This document shows, piece by piece, positions 28,878-38,306 of a stretch of DNA of 64,000 nt. This DNA comes from Gemmataceae bacterium (lineage in GTDB: Bacteria > Planctomycetota > Planctomycetia > Gemmatales > Gemmataceae), in contig LR594585.1 in the NCBI GenBank assembly GCA_901538445.1, positions 883,500 through 947,499 of the forward strand. The letters run 5' to 3'. Numbering within the stretch: position 1 is the stretch's first letter; each line of letters opens with the position of its first letter. Under the pieces are notes generated by a model, which ran no database searches, was not told where the DNA came from, and saw only the letters and a program-made list of their open reading frames with translations. Made by a program: the position numbers and the translations under genes.

Positions 28878-29645
28878 TCACGCCGCGGGCTCAGAATTCC
28901 GCAGGCCCGACAGGTCGATGAGGCCGCGGACCTCGACCGAGCCCCGCGCCGCCCCGGGGTGCTCGGCGGCGATCGCGAGTGCGGCCGCCTGCGACTCGGC
29001 GCGGACCACGTAGAACCCGCCGAGCACCTCGTGCGTTTCGGCGAACGGGCCGTCGGTGACGTGCCGGACCCCGTTCCGCACCCGGACGCAGGTGGCCGTG
29101 GCCGCGGGGTGCAGCGGGGCCGCGGCCGCGTACCGACCCTCGGCGCTCAGCCGGTGGCACAGGCCGACCGCCGCGGAGAGCGCGTCCCGGCGCGCCGCGT
29201 CGCCCGCGCGGTCCCACGCGCCCTCGTCGTCGTAGCACAGGAGCATGAACGGCGCGCCACCGGCACCCGGTACGGCGAACGGGGCGATGCGCTCGGGCGG
29301 GAGCCCATCGACCGCCTGCACCGGGCGGATCTCGGCGGCCCCCTTCGCGACCGGCGGGAGCCGGGCCGCGACCGCGATGGCCTCGTCCAGGTCCGCGAGG
29401 TCCATCAGGAAGTACCCGCCGAGTTGCTCGGTCGTCTCGGCGAACGGCCCGTCGGTGACGAGCGGCCGGCCCCCCCGGACCCGCACGGTGGCGGCGGTGG
29501 CGACCGGGTGCAGCGGGGCGGTCGCGATCAGCTTCCCCTGGGCGGCGAGGTCGTCGCACGTGCTCAGGGTTTCGAGGACGCACGCCCGGCGCTCGGCGTC
29601 GCTCCAACTGCTCTCGGCCCCGTACATGAGGAACAGGTAGCGCAT
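28878..29645 (-). CDS. Tandem YciI (DGPF) domain protein
   Basis: 255 residues made of two YCII-related domains. Domain 1 (about 1-115) has MRYLFLMYGAE ... VTDGPFAETTEQLGGYFLMD; domain 2 (about 130-245) has FMLLCYDDEGAW ... VTDGPFAETHEVLGGFYVV. The DGPFAE motif appears in both halves. DGPF proteins are the conserved genomic partners of ECF42 sigma factors and are often their targets; the sigma gene just upstream fits. Most bacterial DGPF proteins have one domain, so this is a duplication-fusion. Confidence 0.92.
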   Translation of the reverse strand: MRYLFLMYGAESSWSDAERRACVLETLSTCDDLAAQGKLIATAPLHPVATAATVRVRGGRPLVTDGPFAETTEQLGGYFLMDLADLDEAIAVAARLPPVAKGAAEIRPVQAVDGLPPERIAPFAVPGAGGAPFMLLCYDDEGAWDRAGDAARRDALSAAVGLCHRLSAEGRYAAAAPLHPAATATCVRVRNGVRHVTDGPFAETHEVLGGFYVVRAESQAAALAIAAEHPGAARGSVEVRGLIDLSGLRNSEPAA

Positions 29646-29756
29646 CGGTTCCCTCCCGTGTTGGCCCGCGGTTCACACTCTGGTCGAACGGTGCGGCCGC
29701 GGATCGACACGCCGCCCGACTTTTTTCTGCGGCCCGCCGGCCGGGTACCGCGGCCG

Positions 29757-30999
29757 TCACAACTGGTCCAGGCGCTTCCGCAGGAACCGGCGCTCGGGCT
29801 CCTGGCGGGCCAGCTCCAGGGCGCGGGGTGTACGCGGTCCGCGCGTCGCCGGTGCGCCCCAGGCGGCGGAGCAGGTCGCGCGCGGGCCGCGTGGGCCAGG
29901 TGGTACCCGGCGAGGTCGCCGCGGCCGAGGATCTCATCGACGAGGCGCGAGCCCGGCCGCGGGCCGTCGCGCATCGCCACGCGACCGCCCGGTTCAGCTC
30001 GACCACCGGGGTCGGGTTCACCGCGAACAGGGCGTCGTACAGGACCGCGATCCGCGCCCAGTCGGTCGCCGCGGGGGTCTCGGCCCCGGCGTGGACGGCC
30101 GCGATCGCGGCCTGGAGCGCGTAGAACCCGACCCGGCCCCCGGCCAGCGCGCGGTCGGCCAGCGCGCGGCCCTCGGCGATCAGGCCGCGGTCCCACGCGG
30201 CCCGGTCCTGGTCCTCGAGCAGGACGATGTCGCCGTCCGGGGTGGCGCGGGTGCGGCGGCGGGACTCGTGGAGGAGCATCAGGGCGAGCAGGCCGACGGC
30301 CTCCGGGTCGGGCAGGAGTTCGGCCACGAGCCGGCCCAGCCGGATCGCCTCGGCCGACAGGTCGGCCCGGGTGAGCGCGGGACCGGCGGAGGCCGAGTAG
30401 CCCTCGTTGAACACCAGGTACACGACGGCGAGGACCGACCCGAGCCGCTCCGGCAGTTCGTCCCCGTCCGGGACGGCGACCGGGATGCCGGCGTCGCGGA
30501 CCTTGGCCTTGCCCCGCACGATCCGCTGGGCCATCGCCGCGGGCGCGACGAGGAACGCGGCGGCGATCTCGTCGGTGGTGAGGCCGCACACCTCGCGGAG
30601 CGTGAGCGGCACCTGGACGGCGCGGTCCAGGGCCGGGTGGCAGCACGCGAACACGAGGGCGAGCCGGTCGTCCTCGACGGGGCGGGCGTCCCGCGCCGCG
30701 TTGGCCCCGGCGACGGCGGCGAGCCGCTCGGCCACCTCGGGCCGGACCGCCGCGAGGTGGGCGCGGCGGCGGATCGCGTCGATCGCCTTGAACCGCCCGG
30801 TCGAGACGAGCCACGCGCGGGGGTTGTCGGGGACGCCGTCGGCGGGCCACCGCTCGACCGCGGCGGCGAACGCGTCGTGGGCGGCCTCCTCGGCGAGGTC
30901 GAAGTCCCGGAGCACCCGGACCAGGGTGGCGAACACCCGGCGGTACTCCGCCCGGTAGGTGGCGTCGATGAGTGCGGGCACGTCGGTCGGGTCCGTCAC
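29757..30999 (-). pseudogene. ECF42-like sigma factor, three apparent frameshifts in the C-terminal extension
   Basis: From ATG 30999. Region 2 (RVFATLVRVLRDFDLAEEAAHDAFAAA ... WLVSTGRFKAIDAIRR) and region 4 (VQVPLTLREVCGLTTDEIAAAFLV) are intact, followed by the long helical extension of ECF42 (LVFNEGYSAS; ELNRAVAW...). After about residue 340 the frame breaks three times: one base missing near 29980, one extra near 29880 and one extra near 29827. Correcting them restores VAMRDGP..., then DLLRRLGRTGDAR, then LELARQEPERRFLRKRLDQL with a stop at 29757. All three fall in G/C-rich runs, so sequencing error is as likely as real decay. Paired with the DGPF protein downstream. Confidence 0.85.
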
Positions 31000-31157
31000 G
31001 GCCGGGTCGCCTCGGTACGGGTGCCCCGGCGCTCGTGAGCGGTGCCCGGGGAGCGGGTTGAGGCGAGAGGGTACCGGTCGCGGCGGTGGGGCCGGAAGGT
31101 CAGTTGGTGCGAGAGGGGTTCGGGGGCGCGCCCGGACCCGGGGGCACGAAACGCGAA

Positions 31158-31185
31158 CGGGCCGGGGGCAAGCGCCCCCGGCCCG
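31158..31185 (-). terminator. Strong GC hairpin after the 335-residue gene
   Basis: cgggccgggggc-aagc-gcccccggcccg: 12-bp perfect stem with a 4-base loop, 27 bases past the stop at 31212. No clear U-run on the minus strand. Probably a termination or 3'-stability hairpin. Confidence 0.6.
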
Positions 31186-31211
31186 TCGGTTGGTCCCGGA
31201 TCACACCGCGG

Positions 31212-32219
31212 TCAGTTCTCGGGGTTGATGATCTTGCCGATGTCGGCCCCGGCGACCTTGCCGCTCACGGTCACGTCCTTGTTCTTCGAGCCGGTCTTCA
31301 CGCTGTCGAGGATGCCGGTGAGCGGCTTGAGGCGGGGGTCGGCGGCCCCGGCGAACTGGGCCAGCGGCTTGACCTGCTTCATCAGGTCGTCGAGGGCGTT
31401 GCGCATGTCGCCGGCCGAGTCCTCGTCCTTCATGCCGATGACCACGTCGAGGTTGATGTCGGCCCCGATCTTCACGGTCACGGTCACCGCCTCCATCGCC
31501 GGGAGCACCTTCTCGAACTTGTCGAGCTTGACCGGCAGGTTGCCGCCGCCCGGGAGCTTGACCTCGTCGAGCTTGCCCTTGAGGAGCGAGACGGCGACGA
31601 CCGAGGCCTTGTCGTCGGCCTTCTTGAGCAGGTCGGCGAGTTCCTTCTTGAGCGGGGCCGGCTTGCCCGCGGCGTCGGCGGCCAGGGCGGCGGTGATGAG
31701 CTTCTTCTCGCTGGCGGCGACGACCGTCTTGTCGTTCACCACGGTCGCGTACATCGGCGGCTGGCCGTTGTCCGGCTGGACCTTGAACATGACGGTGGTG
31801 CCGTCCTTCACCATCTGGAACTTGTCGCCGTTGGTCTTCGACGCGGCCTCGGCCGTCTTGTACATCTTCTCGGCGTCGAACTTGCCGTGGACGATGAGGA
31901 TGTACTTGGCCTCGGCCTGGTTGCCGAACTTGGTCTCCATCGAGGCGGCGGTGATCGTGTCCACGTCCTTGAGCGGGTCCAGGCCCAGGTCGGTCAGGAG
32001 CTTCTTGGCGTCCTGGCCGTCGAGGGTCTGCTTGATCTGCTCGAGGGCGTACTTCTTGACGATCTCGGAGTCGAGGATCTGTTTCAGGTTCACGACGGCG
32101 ACGAGGTCGGACTCGGCGGGCAGGAGCTTGTCCGGCTCCGCGGCGCGGGCGGTCGGGGCGGAGGCGAGCGCACCGGCCACCAGGGCGGCACCCAGGAGCG
32201 TGCGGGACAGACGGGTCAT
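31212..32219 (-). CDS. Secreted planctomycete hypothetical protein
   Basis: 335 residues from ATG 32219, preceded by an aaagga ribosome site. Signal peptide MTRLSRTLLGAALVAGALASA. The mature protein alternates strands and helices (LVAVVNLKQILDSE; YILIVHGKFDAEKMYKTAE; MYATVVNDKTVVAASEKKLITAAL; VTVTVKIGADINLDVVIGMKD). This resembles the duplicated alpha/beta proteins found in many planctomycetes that are sometimes compared with DUF3352-like folds; no function is known. Lys-rich, with an even distribution. Divergent from rdgB across 259 bases. Confidence 0.75.
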   Translation of the reverse strand: MTRLSRTLLGAALVAGALASAPTARAAEPDKLLPAESDLVAVVNLKQILDSEIVKKYALEQIKQTLDGQDAKKLLTDLGLDPLKDVDTITAASMETKFGNQAEAKYILIVHGKFDAEKMYKTAEAASKTNGDKFQMVKDGTTVMFKVQPDNGQPPMYATVVNDKTVVAASEKKLITAALAADAAGKPAPLKKELADLLKKADDKASVVAVSLLKGKLDEVKLPGGGNLPVKLDKFEKVLPAMEAVTVTVKIGADINLDVVIGMKDEDSAGDMRNALDDLMKQVKPLAQFAGAADPRLKPLTGILDSVKTGSKNKDVTVSGKVAGADIGKIINPEN

Positions 32220-32443
32220 GGAAAGGTCCTTTTTCGGGAGACTATTCGGCCGCCGGCGCTCCGGCCGGCCCTCGGCCACGGCGTATTGTACCCGGCCGGG
32301 CGGGCGATAGTTTCGCCGAATTCCGCCCCGCGTTCCAGCCGAGTTGCGCCGCACAGCTTCCGCAGCCGGAACCGGCCGCAGCGTTCCGCGCCGCCGCCGC
32401 CGCGCCGGGGCCGATCCGCATTCCCGCGGCGCGCCGAGCGGCG

Positions 32444-32449
32444 GATAAT
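32444..32449 (+). promoter_or_regulatory. Possible -10 element of rdgB
   Basis: GATAAT 29 bases before the rdgB ATG in otherwise G/C-rich sequence. The hexamer 17 bases upstream (TTCCCG) is a poor -35. The 259-base divergent gap 32220-32478 holds no gene. Confidence 0.3.
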
Positions 32450-32478
32450 GTCCGTGACCCGCGTTCGGAGTCCCCGCC

Positions 32479-33087
32479 ATGCTCCGCCTCGTGCTCGGCA
32501 GCCGCAACAAGAAGAAGCTCGGGGAAATGGTCGAGCTGCTCGCCGACCTCCCCGTCGAGGTGACCGACCTCACGCCGTACCCCAACGCGCCGCCGGTCGA
32601 GGAGACGGCCGGGTCGTTCGTCGGGAACGCGACGCTCAAGGCGACGCAGCTCGCGCCCGCCCTCGGCCAGTGGGTGATCGGCGAGGACAGCGGACTGTGC
32701 GTGCCGGCGCTCGGCGGCGACCCGGGGGTCGATTCCGCCCTCTACGCCGGCACCCACGGCGACGACGCGGCCAACAACGCCAAGCTCCTCCGCGAGATGG
32801 CGCACCTCACGGGCGACGAGCGGGCCGCGTACTACATCAGCACGGCGGTGCTGTCCGACCCGACGGGCAAGGTGGTCGCACAGGTCGAGGGCCGGTGCCA
32901 CGGCGTGATCGTGGACGCGCTCCGCGGGGCCGGCGGGTTCGGGTACGACCCGCTGTTCCTCGTGCCCGAGTTCGGCAAGACGTTCGGCGAACTCCCGCCG
33001 GAGGTGAAGCGGGCGATGAGCCACCGGGCGATGGCGTTCCAGCAGCTCCGGCCGGTGATCGAGCGCATCCTGGCGGTCGGCGGGTAG
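32479..33087 (+). CDS. rdgB: XTP/dITP diphosphatase (Ham1/RdgB)
   Basis: 202 residues. Hydrolyses XTP, ITP and dITP to monophosphates, keeping deaminated purines out of nucleic acids. The substrate loop SRNKKKLGEM is at 8-17, the metal-site acidic residues in EETAGSFVGNA (about 48-58) and EDSGLCVPALGG (about 72-83), and the signature FGYDPLFLVPEFGKTFGEL at about 153-171 with SHRAMAF after it. Full length. xerC/D follows after 69 bases on the same strand. Confidence 0.95.
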   Translation: MLRLVLGSRNKKKLGEMVELLADLPVEVTDLTPYPNAPPVEETAGSFVGNATLKATQLAPALGQWVIGEDSGLCVPALGGDPGVDSALYAGTHGDDAANNAKLLREMAHLTGDERAAYYISTAVLSDPTGKVVAQVEGRCHGVIVDALRGAGGFGYDPLFLVPEFGKTFGELPPEVKRAMSHRAMAFQQLRPVIERILAVGG

Positions 33088-33156
33088 CGGGGCAGGGCGG
33101 ACGCCCGACGCCGCTCCCCCAGCGCCCCACAACCCACCCCCAACACCCCGCACCTC

Positions 33157-34131
33157 ATGTCACTCGCCGAACTCAACTCCGACATCGCGGCGTTCCGGCA
33201 CTACCTGCAATCGGAGCGGGGCATGTCGGACAATACGGTGCAGGCCTACGGCCGCGACCTGGACCGGTTCGTGAACTGGTGCGGGCTGGTGCGGTTCACC
33301 GAGTACACCACGCCGACGCTCAAGGACCTCGGCCGCTACCTCGCGTTCCTGCACGACGAGCAACTCGCCGCGCCGAGCGTCGCGCGGCACCTCGTCTCGC
33401 TCAAGATGTTCTACCGCTTCCTGCGGCTCGAAGAACGCGCCGACGCGGCGGCCGTGGACCTGCTCGGCTCGCCCAAACTCTGGGAGCGCATCCCGCAGGT
33501 GCTGCCGCCGCACGCCGTCGAGGAACTGCTGAACGCTCCGAAGCCCGGCGACCGGTTCTTCCTCCGCGACCGGGCGATCCTCGAGACGATGTACGCGACC
33601 GGGTGCCGGGCGTCGGAGGTGGTCGGCCTGAAGGTCGCCGACGTGTACCTCGACGCGGGGTTCCTGCGGGCGTTCGGGAAGGGGAAGAAGCAGCGCGTGG
33701 TGCCGCTCGGCCGCCCCGCGATCGCGGCGATTCGCGCGTACCTCGGGGAAGGTGCGGCGACCGGCGGGCGTCAGTCCGCGAACTCCTCGCCCGACGAGGC
33801 ATCCCCGCACCTGTTCACGAGCAAGACCGGGCGGCCGCTGACGCGGATCTTCCTGTGGGCGCTCATCAAAAAGTACTGCAAGCGGGCCGGGCTGCCGTCG
33901 AAGGTGAGCCCGCACACGCTGCGGCACAGCTTCGCGACGCACGTCCTCGCGGGCGGGGCCGACCTGAGGACTGTGCAGGAGTTGCTCGGCCACGCGTCGA
34001 TTCAGACGACGCAGCACTACACCCACGTCGACCGCGACCGCCTCAAAGCGATCCACCGCCAGTTCCACCCCCGCGGGGGCCGACCGACCGACCCGCCGCC
34101 CCCCGACGGCGGCACCGCAAAGGCGGGGTGA
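33157..34131 (+). CDS. Tyrosine recombinase XerC/XerD
   Basis: 324 residues. Site-specific recombinase of the chromosome dimer-resolution type. The N-terminal SAM-like core-binding domain (FRHYLQSERGMSDNTVQAYGRDLDRF) precedes the catalytic domain. The catalytic set is visible: Arg151 in TGCRASEV, Lys in GKGKKQRVV (about 175), His253 and Arg256 in HTLRHSFATH, the GHAS histidine (about 279), and Tyr288 in QHYTHV. Length and the RTVQELLGHASIQTTQHYTHV ending favour XerD/XerC rather than a phage integrase. A 30-residue insertion-like segment (about 198-215, ATGGRQSANSSPDE) is unusual. The C-terminal tail is Pro-rich. Confidence 0.92.
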   Translation: MSLAELNSDIAAFRHYLQSERGMSDNTVQAYGRDLDRFVNWCGLVRFTEYTTPTLKDLGRYLAFLHDEQLAAPSVARHLVSLKMFYRFLRLEERADAAAVDLLGSPKLWERIPQVLPPHAVEELLNAPKPGDRFFLRDRAILETMYATGCRASEVVGLKVADVYLDAGFLRAFGKGKKQRVVPLGRPAIAAIRAYLGEGAATGGRQSANSSPDEASPHLFTSKTGRPLTRIFLWALIKKYCKRAGLPSKVSPHTLRHSFATHVLAGGADLRTVQELLGHASIQTTQHYTHVDRDRLKAIHRQFHPRGGRPTDPPPPDGGTAKAG

Positions 34132-34140
34132 CTTTCGTCG

Positions 34141-34211
34141 CCTGGGACCGCGGGCGTCCCGCCCGCTCTTTGCAACTCCGACGCAGCGGGCGGGACGCCC
34201 GCGGTCCCAGG
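34141..34211. repeat. Perfect 27-bp inverted repeat
   Basis: Left arm 34141-34167 begins cctgggaccgcgggcgtccc; right arm 34185-34211 is its exact complement; the loop is 17 bases. It fills the gap between the xerC/D stop and the DUF167 ribosome site (ggaggcac). No T-run in either direction. Confidence 0.92.
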
Positions 34212-34221
34212 GAGGCACGTC

Positions 34222-34530
34222 ATGCCCGTCACGATCACGGCCCACGCCGAGGGCGCGACGCTCGCCGTGCGCGCCCAGCCCGGTGCGAAGCGGAACGCGG
34301 TACTCGGCGTACAGGCCGGCGCGCTCAAGGTCGCCGTGACCGCCCCGCCCGAGGACGGCCGCGCCAACGCGGCGCTCACGGACCTGCTCCGCGACTGGCT
34401 CGGCCTGAAGCGCTCGCAGGTCGAGCTGCTCTCAGGCGCAACCAACCGCAACAAGGTGTTCCTGATCCGCGGCGTGCCCCCTGAGGAGTTGACCGCACTC
34501 GTCACGGGAAAGATGGGCGGAGCTGGTTAA
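34222..34530 (+). CDS. DUF167 (YggU) family protein
   Basis: 102 residues. The DUF167 core is complete: LAVRAQPGAKRNAVLGV, LKVAVTAPPEDGRANAALTDLL, LGLKRSQVELLSGATNRNKVFLI. This is a small alpha/beta fold seen in E. coli YggU; its function is unknown, though it is often found near cell-division or YggT genes. The last 4 bases overlap the end of the convergent low-GC gene. Confidence 0.92.
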   Translation: MPVTITAHAEGATLAVRAQPGAKRNAVLGVQAGALKVAVTAPPEDGRANAALTDLLRDWLGLKRSQVELLSGATNRNKVFLIRGVPPEELTALVTGKMGGAG

Positions 34531-35153
34531 GTGGTTGGATTGGGCAACGTCGTGAGATGTTCGACGAGACGGTCGTATAGCTCATGTGAATAACCCATAT
34601 CCTGCATTTCGAGGCGGTGATATTTCACTAGATCGTCAAACTTCGGGTTGTTGGCTAATCTGGCAACTATGATGTGATGCATGAAGCAGGATGGCGGCAA
34701 GATGATATCTAAAATATCCCGTTCGGTATTAATAAGACGGTCTAGGACTGCGACTGTTTGCGCCGATTTGAGGTAGTTGACAACCTCAACGCAAATTGGC
34801 TCTCGCCACACGGTGAGAAGAGCTTGAAGGTCTTCCAATCGACGCACACGTTGCGCTATTGGCCCGCCCACGAACCAGTTGAGGGAGGTGACAATTGTAC
34901 TGGATTGCCCTTGGTGCTCAGGGAGTGCGCCGCTGAATTGATGAAAGATGGATTCGACTTCGTCAATTCTGACGTTCACCAAGAGCGAAAATTCGACATC
35001 GGGGGAGCTCTCCCGAACGGCCATTCCGATCGCCTGCCTGCCGCCCGGTATCGGACGGACCAAGTATTCGCCCCCCGGGTACACGAAGCCAATATTGCCT
35101 AAAAGATTTGTCAACTCACGAACCAGTATCTCCATCACAAGTGCCTGGTTCAT
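34527..35153 (-). CDS. Low-GC orphan protein of unknown function
   Basis: 208 residues from ATG 35153, which has ggagga 9 bases upstream; an in-frame ATG six codons earlier starts inside that ribosome site. Soluble, alpha/beta, with a central charged region (VRIDEVESIFHQFSGALPEH) and a helical C-terminal half (LDRLINTERDILDIILPPSCFMHHIIVARL). No domain recognised. Codon use and base composition are clearly lower in GC than every neighbour, with AT-ending codons common, which points to recent transfer. It overlaps the DUF167 stop by 4 bases and follows the flippase gene after 31 bases. Confidence 0.65.
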   Translation of the reverse strand: MNQALVMEILVRELTNLLGNIGFVYPGGEYLVRPIPGGRQAIGMAVRESSPDVEFSLLVNVRIDEVESIFHQFSGALPEHQGQSSTIVTSLNWFVGGPIAQRVRRLEDLQALLTVWREPICVEVVNYLKSAQTVAVLDRLINTERDILDIILPPSCFMHHIIVARLANNPKFDDLVKYHRLEMQDMGYSHELYDRLVEHLTTLPNPTT

Positions 35154-35184
35154 GATTGTGATCTCCTCCATCGCGGTCGATGTC

Positions 35185-36735
35185 TTACGCAACACCTTCG
35201 ATGGTGCGGCGCTCCGTTGCGGTCGCCGGTTCGGCCTCGCGCGCACCTCGTCGGATCGCCGCAAAGCGTGGGGCCAGTTCGATCGCGGCTGCAACGAGTG
35301 CAAACGGCACCAACCCCGTTGCGATGCCGGTGGCGATGCCGAGCCAGGTGGGGTCGGCGGGGGTCACGAACCACCACACGCACGCGGGGACGCAGGCTGC
35401 ACACAGCGGGCGGAGCCAGCTCGTGAGGAGGTAGCGAATCGCACTCACTTCGAGTACGGAGCAGGCGTAGCCGATCACGAACAGGCAGAACAGCACGTTC
35501 GGCACCGCCACCGCCACCGCCACGCCGACCAAGCCGAATGGTCCCACCAGGAGTAGGCTCAGGACGAGGTTCACAGCGGCTTCCACGAGAGCGAGCCGCG
35601 AGAACAGTCGCAGCTTGCCCATGCCGTACAGGATGCGGGCGGCGACCGATTGCGCGACGCCGATCGTGAGCGTCGCCGAGAGGACCGCGACCGCCGGGAA
35701 GCAGTAGTCGGCGTACTCGGGGCCGCCCACCCAGCGCGTCAGGAACGGCCGGCCGAAGAACAGCATCCCGAGGTGGATCGGCAGCACGAGGTACAAGACC
35801 CACTTCGTTCCGTTCAGGAACACCGAGCGCACGCCGTCGAGGTCGCCTTTCGCCTCGCGCTCGCTGATCGCGGGCGTGAGTGTCGTCGTCGCGGAGCGGA
35901 GCAGGTTCTTCGCCAGCTCCACGAGCCGTGCGGCGATCGCGTAGTGCGCCGCGGCCGCGACCGTCAGGAACCCGCCCACCACAATTGCACCCGTCTGCAC
36001 CGTGATGCGGCCGGCGATCATCGCGAGGAACGCGTCCACGCTGTACCCCTTCACGCGGAGCAGCGTCTCGCGGTCCACACTCCGGCGCGACAGCCGCAGG
36101 CCGGGGAGGAACCGGAACGCGAGTGCGGCCGCCACCGCGTGTTCGAGCAGGTTTGTGACCGTGAACACGATCGCGAGCGGCCACAGCCCCGGCCGCGTCT
36201 CCATGACGTGCACGATGCCGCCGACCCGCACCGCCAGGAACACGAGCCGCACGGCGCTCTTCACCGCGTACCGCTGCAACCCGTCGAGGATCGACGGGAA
36301 CACGCTGAGCGGCAGCGTGACGGCGAGGTTCGCGAGCATCAGCAGCATGAACGGGGCGACGTCGCCGGCCTCGCCGAGCTTCCGCTCCAGGCCGGGGGCG
36401 ACGAACGGCGTGACCGCACCGCCGATCACCAGAACCCCGAGCGCCGCGAGCGTGAAGACGACGAGACACGCCGAGACGAGCTTGTTCAACTCGGCGCGCT
36501 CGCCAGTCGCGTGGAACCGCGACACGAACCGCACGAGGCACGCGGCGATGCCGAGGTCGAACAGGGTGAAGTACGCGAGGACCGACTCGACGACGCACCA
36601 GACGCCGTAGCGGGCGTCGCCGAGGTGCCGGATGAGGTACGGGGCGAGGAAGAAGCTGACCGCGAGGGACAGCGCGAACGCCGCCCAGTTCGTGGCGGCA
36701 CCGAGGACCAGCGAGCGCGACGCACGAACTTCCAT
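35185..36735 (-). CDS. Polysaccharide flippase (Wzx/MOP superfamily)
   Basis: 516 residues with about 12-14 membrane helices. The N-terminus shows the usual polysaccharide-synthase start (LVLGAATNWAAFALSLAVSFFLAPYLIRHLGDARYGVW) and the 'FDLGIAACLVRFVSRF' segment of the MOP exporter fold. Members flip lipid-linked oligosaccharides across the membrane. No glycosyltransferases are adjacent, so it is isolated from any polysaccharide cluster in this window. An inverted repeat separates it from recA upstream. Confidence 0.88.
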   Translation of the reverse strand: MEVRASRSLVLGAATNWAAFALSLAVSFFLAPYLIRHLGDARYGVWCVVESVLAYFTLFDLGIAACLVRFVSRFHATGERAELNKLVSACLVVFTLAALGVLVIGGAVTPFVAPGLERKLGEAGDVAPFMLLMLANLAVTLPLSVFPSILDGLQRYAVKSAVRLVFLAVRVGGIVHVMETRPGLWPLAIVFTVTNLLEHAVAAALAFRFLPGLRLSRRSVDRETLLRVKGYSVDAFLAMIAGRITVQTGAIVVGGFLTVAAAAHYAIAARLVELAKNLLRSATTTLTPAISEREAKGDLDGVRSVFLNGTKWVLYLVLPIHLGMLFFGRPFLTRWVGGPEYADYCFPAVAVLSATLTIGVAQSVAARILYGMGKLRLFSRLALVEAAVNLVLSLLLVGPFGLVGVAVAVAVPNVLFCLFVIGYACSVLEVSAIRYLLTSWLRPLCAACVPACVWWFVTPADPTWLGIATGIATGLVPFALVAAAIELAPRFAAIRRGAREAEPATATERRTIEGVA

Positions 36736-36762
36736 GTTCGGCTCCGGAAGACGAAAGCAGGC

Positions 36763-36862
36763 GATCCACAGATTACACAGAAGACACAGATTAAAAGAAG
36801 AGAGATGTGCGACGTTCGCCTCTCGGTCTTTTAATCTGTGTCTTCTGTGTAATCTGTGGATC
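36763..36862. repeat. Perfect 35-bp inverted repeat (TTAATCTGTGTCTTCTGTG type)
   Basis: Left arm 36763-36797 starts gatccacagattacacagaa; right arm 36828-36862 is the exact complement; the loop is 30 bases. AT-rich against a GC-rich chromosome. It sits between recA (stop 36887) and the flippase start, both minus strand. I recall very similar 'AATCTGTGTNNTCTGTGG' repeats in unrelated bacterial phyla. Confidence 0.93.
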
Positions 36863-36886
36863 TCAACGGTCTTCTGTCTCGTGCCG

Positions 36887-38047
<1,161 letters not shown>

Positions 38048-38175
38048 CGCGAGCCCCCTCTTCGGCTGGGTTGTGAGTGGTTGCGCCGCGGTGTTTTGGA
38101 GTGGTGTGCGTCGCAACGGGGTGGAGTCTACCCCGGACCCGGGGGCGCGTGGAATGTCAGCAGCGGTCGGAAGTG

Positions 38176-38306
38176 AAATTCACCACAGAGTCACAGAGGG
38201 CACAGAGGGAAGACACAACACCGAGGAGGGACAGGGTTTGAATGCCCCTGTTCTCTCTCGGTGTTCGGTTCTGTCTCTGTGCCCTCTGTGGCTCTGTGGT
38301 TAATTC
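38176..38306. repeat. Inverted repeat (ACCACAGAG..CTCTGTGGT type) supplying a stop codon
   Basis: Arms of about 50 bases (38176-38230 and 38253-38306) pair with few mismatches around accacagagtcacagagggc and ccctctgtggctctgtggt. The stop codon of the 162-residue gene (TTA at 38300-38302) lies inside the right arm. The unit (accacagag-x-cacagag) is a repeat type I recall from many phyla. Confidence 0.85.

Noticed and set aside
33157-34131. Reading XerC/D as the integrase of a mobile island
   Set aside because: No attachment-like direct repeats flank it, it lies between rdgB and DUF167, and its core motifs are those of chromosomal Xer recombinases.
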